Source: Sphingomonas sp.
GTDB taxonomy: Bacteria > Pseudomonadota > Alphaproteobacteria > Sphingomonadales > Sphingomonadaceae
Assembly (NCBI GenBank): GCA_021154945.1
Contig: JAJNQF010000477.1
Location: 1 to 7,975 of the forward strand
Reading direction: 5' to 3'
DNA: 7,975 nt
The notes under the pieces are model-generated. The model did no database searches and was not told the origin of the DNA. It was given only the letters and a program-made list of their open reading frames with translations. The position numbers and the translations under genes are program-made. Positions 5,199 through 7,975 of this stretch are shown piece after piece (the stretch's first letter is position 1; the number at the start of each line of letters is the position of its first letter).

Positions 5199-5225
5199 TG
5201 GGGAGCCGGCACGTTCGGCTCCCCA
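5199..5225 (+). other. Stem-loop 2 in the fusA leader
   Basis: TGGGGAGCCG (5199-5208) pairs perfectly with CGGCTCCCCA (5216-5225), a 10-bp stem with a 7-nt loop. It ends 21 nt before the fusA ATG and just ahead of the ribosome binding site. It has no U-tract. It could be an RNase barrier or a processing site that adjusts fusA expression relative to rpsG. TATATT at 5194-5199 just ahead of it resembles a -10 element, but the -35 region (TTCGCC at 5171) is poor. Confidence 0.5.
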
Positions 5226-5246
5226 TATCCTTAAGGAAGCACGATC

Positions 5247-7343
<2,097 letters not shown>

Positions 7344-7388
7344 CCCTTTAAGGGGGTAGGGCTAGCGTCAGGCTTTAACAGCCGCTAT

Positions 7389-7424
7389 GGGGCCGCGTTC
7401 GCGCGGTTCCCGGTGTGGCACCGG
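7389..7424 (+). other. Tandem hairpins in the fusA-tuf spacer
   Basis: The first hairpin has core CCGCG-TTCG-CGCGG (7393-7406), extended to 7389-7410 by two G-U and two G-C pairs; the UUCG tetraloop is unusually stable. Directly after it CCGGTG-tgg-CACCGG (7410-7424) forms a second 6-bp hairpin sharing one base with the first. Neither is followed by T residues, so they suggest mRNA stabilisation or processing between fusA and the more abundantly needed tuf rather than termination. Confidence 0.45.
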
Positions 7425-7449
7425 AATACGAATCAGAAGGTAGGAAACA

Positions 7450-7975
7450 ATGGCCAAGGCAAAATTTGAGCGGAACAAGCCGCATCTCAACATCGGCACC
7501 ATCGGTCACGTCGATCATGGCAAGACGTCGCTCACCGCTGCGATCACGAAGGTTCTGGCAGAGACGACCGGCGGTACCGCCGTCGACTTCGCCAACATCG
7601 ACAAGGCTCCCGAGGAGCGCGAGCGCGGCATCACGATCTCGACCGCACACGTCGAGTACGAGACGGCCAACCGTCACTATGCGCACGTCGATTGCCCGGG
7701 CCACGCCGATTATGTGAAGAACATGATCACCGGCGCAGCCCAGATGGACGGCGCGATCCTCGTCGTTTCGGCGACGGATGGCCCGATGCCACAGACCCGT
7801 GAGCACATCCTGCTCGCACGCCAGGTCGGCGTGCCTGCCATGGTCGTGTTCATGAACAAGGTCGATCTGGTCGACGACGAGGAAATCCTCGAGCTGGTCG
7901 AGATGGAAATCCGCGAGCTGCTCAGCTCGTACGACTTCCCGGGCGACGACATCCCCGTCATCAAGGGTTCGGCTA
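7450..7975 (+). CDS. tuf: Translation elongation factor EF-Tu, 5' part
   Basis: The first 175 residues of EF-Tu are present; the gene runs past the window end. EF-Tu in its GTP form carries aminoacyl-tRNA to the ribosomal A site and is usually the most abundant cell protein. The start MAKAKFERNKPHLNIGTIGH is diagnostic. The G motifs are GHVDHGKT at 19-26, RGITIST at 59-65, DCPGH at 81-85, NKVD at 136-139, and the beginning of the G5 motif, KGSA, at 172-175. The catalytic histidine is His85. The ATG at 7450 is preceded by AGAAGG and AGG purine runs. It is the last visible gene of the str operon. Many proteobacteria carry two tuf copies; whether a second exists cannot be seen here. Confidence 0.97.
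   Translation, partial: MAKAKFERNKPHLNIGTIGHVDHGKTSLTAAITKVLAETTGGTAVDFANIDKAPEERERGITISTAHVEYETANRHYAHVDCPGHADYVKNMITGAAQMDGAILVVSATDGPMPQTREHILLARQVGVPAMVVFMNKVDLVDDEEILELVEMEIRELLSSYDFPGDDIPVIKGSA

Overview
The window reads as chromosomal DNA of a high-GC alphaproteobacterium, most likely a sphingomonad (Sphingomonadales). The evidence is the style of the S12, S7, EF-G and SecE sequences, an arginine at S12 position 88, and promoters of the TTGNNN-17-TATNNN type followed by GC-rich discriminators. This placement is an inference from sequence style; no search was run.

Layout: (1) 1-149 holds the last 48 codons of an unidentified plus-strand gene. (2) Reading leftward, tRNA-Trp(CCA) at 1523-1599 is followed by a strong intrinsic terminator (1328-1354), a promoter (1077-1105), then secE and nusG. 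The nusG unit ends at a hairpin terminator (143-174) that overlaps the stop codon of the converging gene. (3) 1745-2764 encodes an exported alpha/beta hydrolase with a complete catalytic triad. (4) Converging on it is a minus-strand, multi-spanning GT-C / Gpi18-like glycosyltransferase (3968 down to 2754), interrupted in frame by one amber codon at 2991-2993. (5) From 4044 rightward comes the str operon: promoter, structured leader of about 150 nt, rpsL, rpsG, fusA, and the first 175 codons of tuf, which runs off the window.

How they work together: SecE is the small essential subunit of the SecYEG translocon. NusG couples RNA polymerase to the ribosome and to Rho/S10. S12 and S7 are small-subunit proteins at the decoding centre and the head. 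EF-G and EF-Tu are the elongation GTPases. The two genes between these blocks (hydrolase and membrane glycosyltransferase) are envelope-type accessory genes that separate secE-nusG from the str operon. In many proteobacteria these blocks are connected through rplKAJL-rpoBC.

I see no mobile element, CRISPR array, toxin-antitoxin or defence system. The observations most worth following are the amber-interrupted glycosyltransferase, the natural S12 Arg88 (the classic streptomycin-resistance residue), the isolation of secE-nusG from rplK, and the hairpin-rich spacers around tRNA-Trp, rpsL, fusA and tuf.
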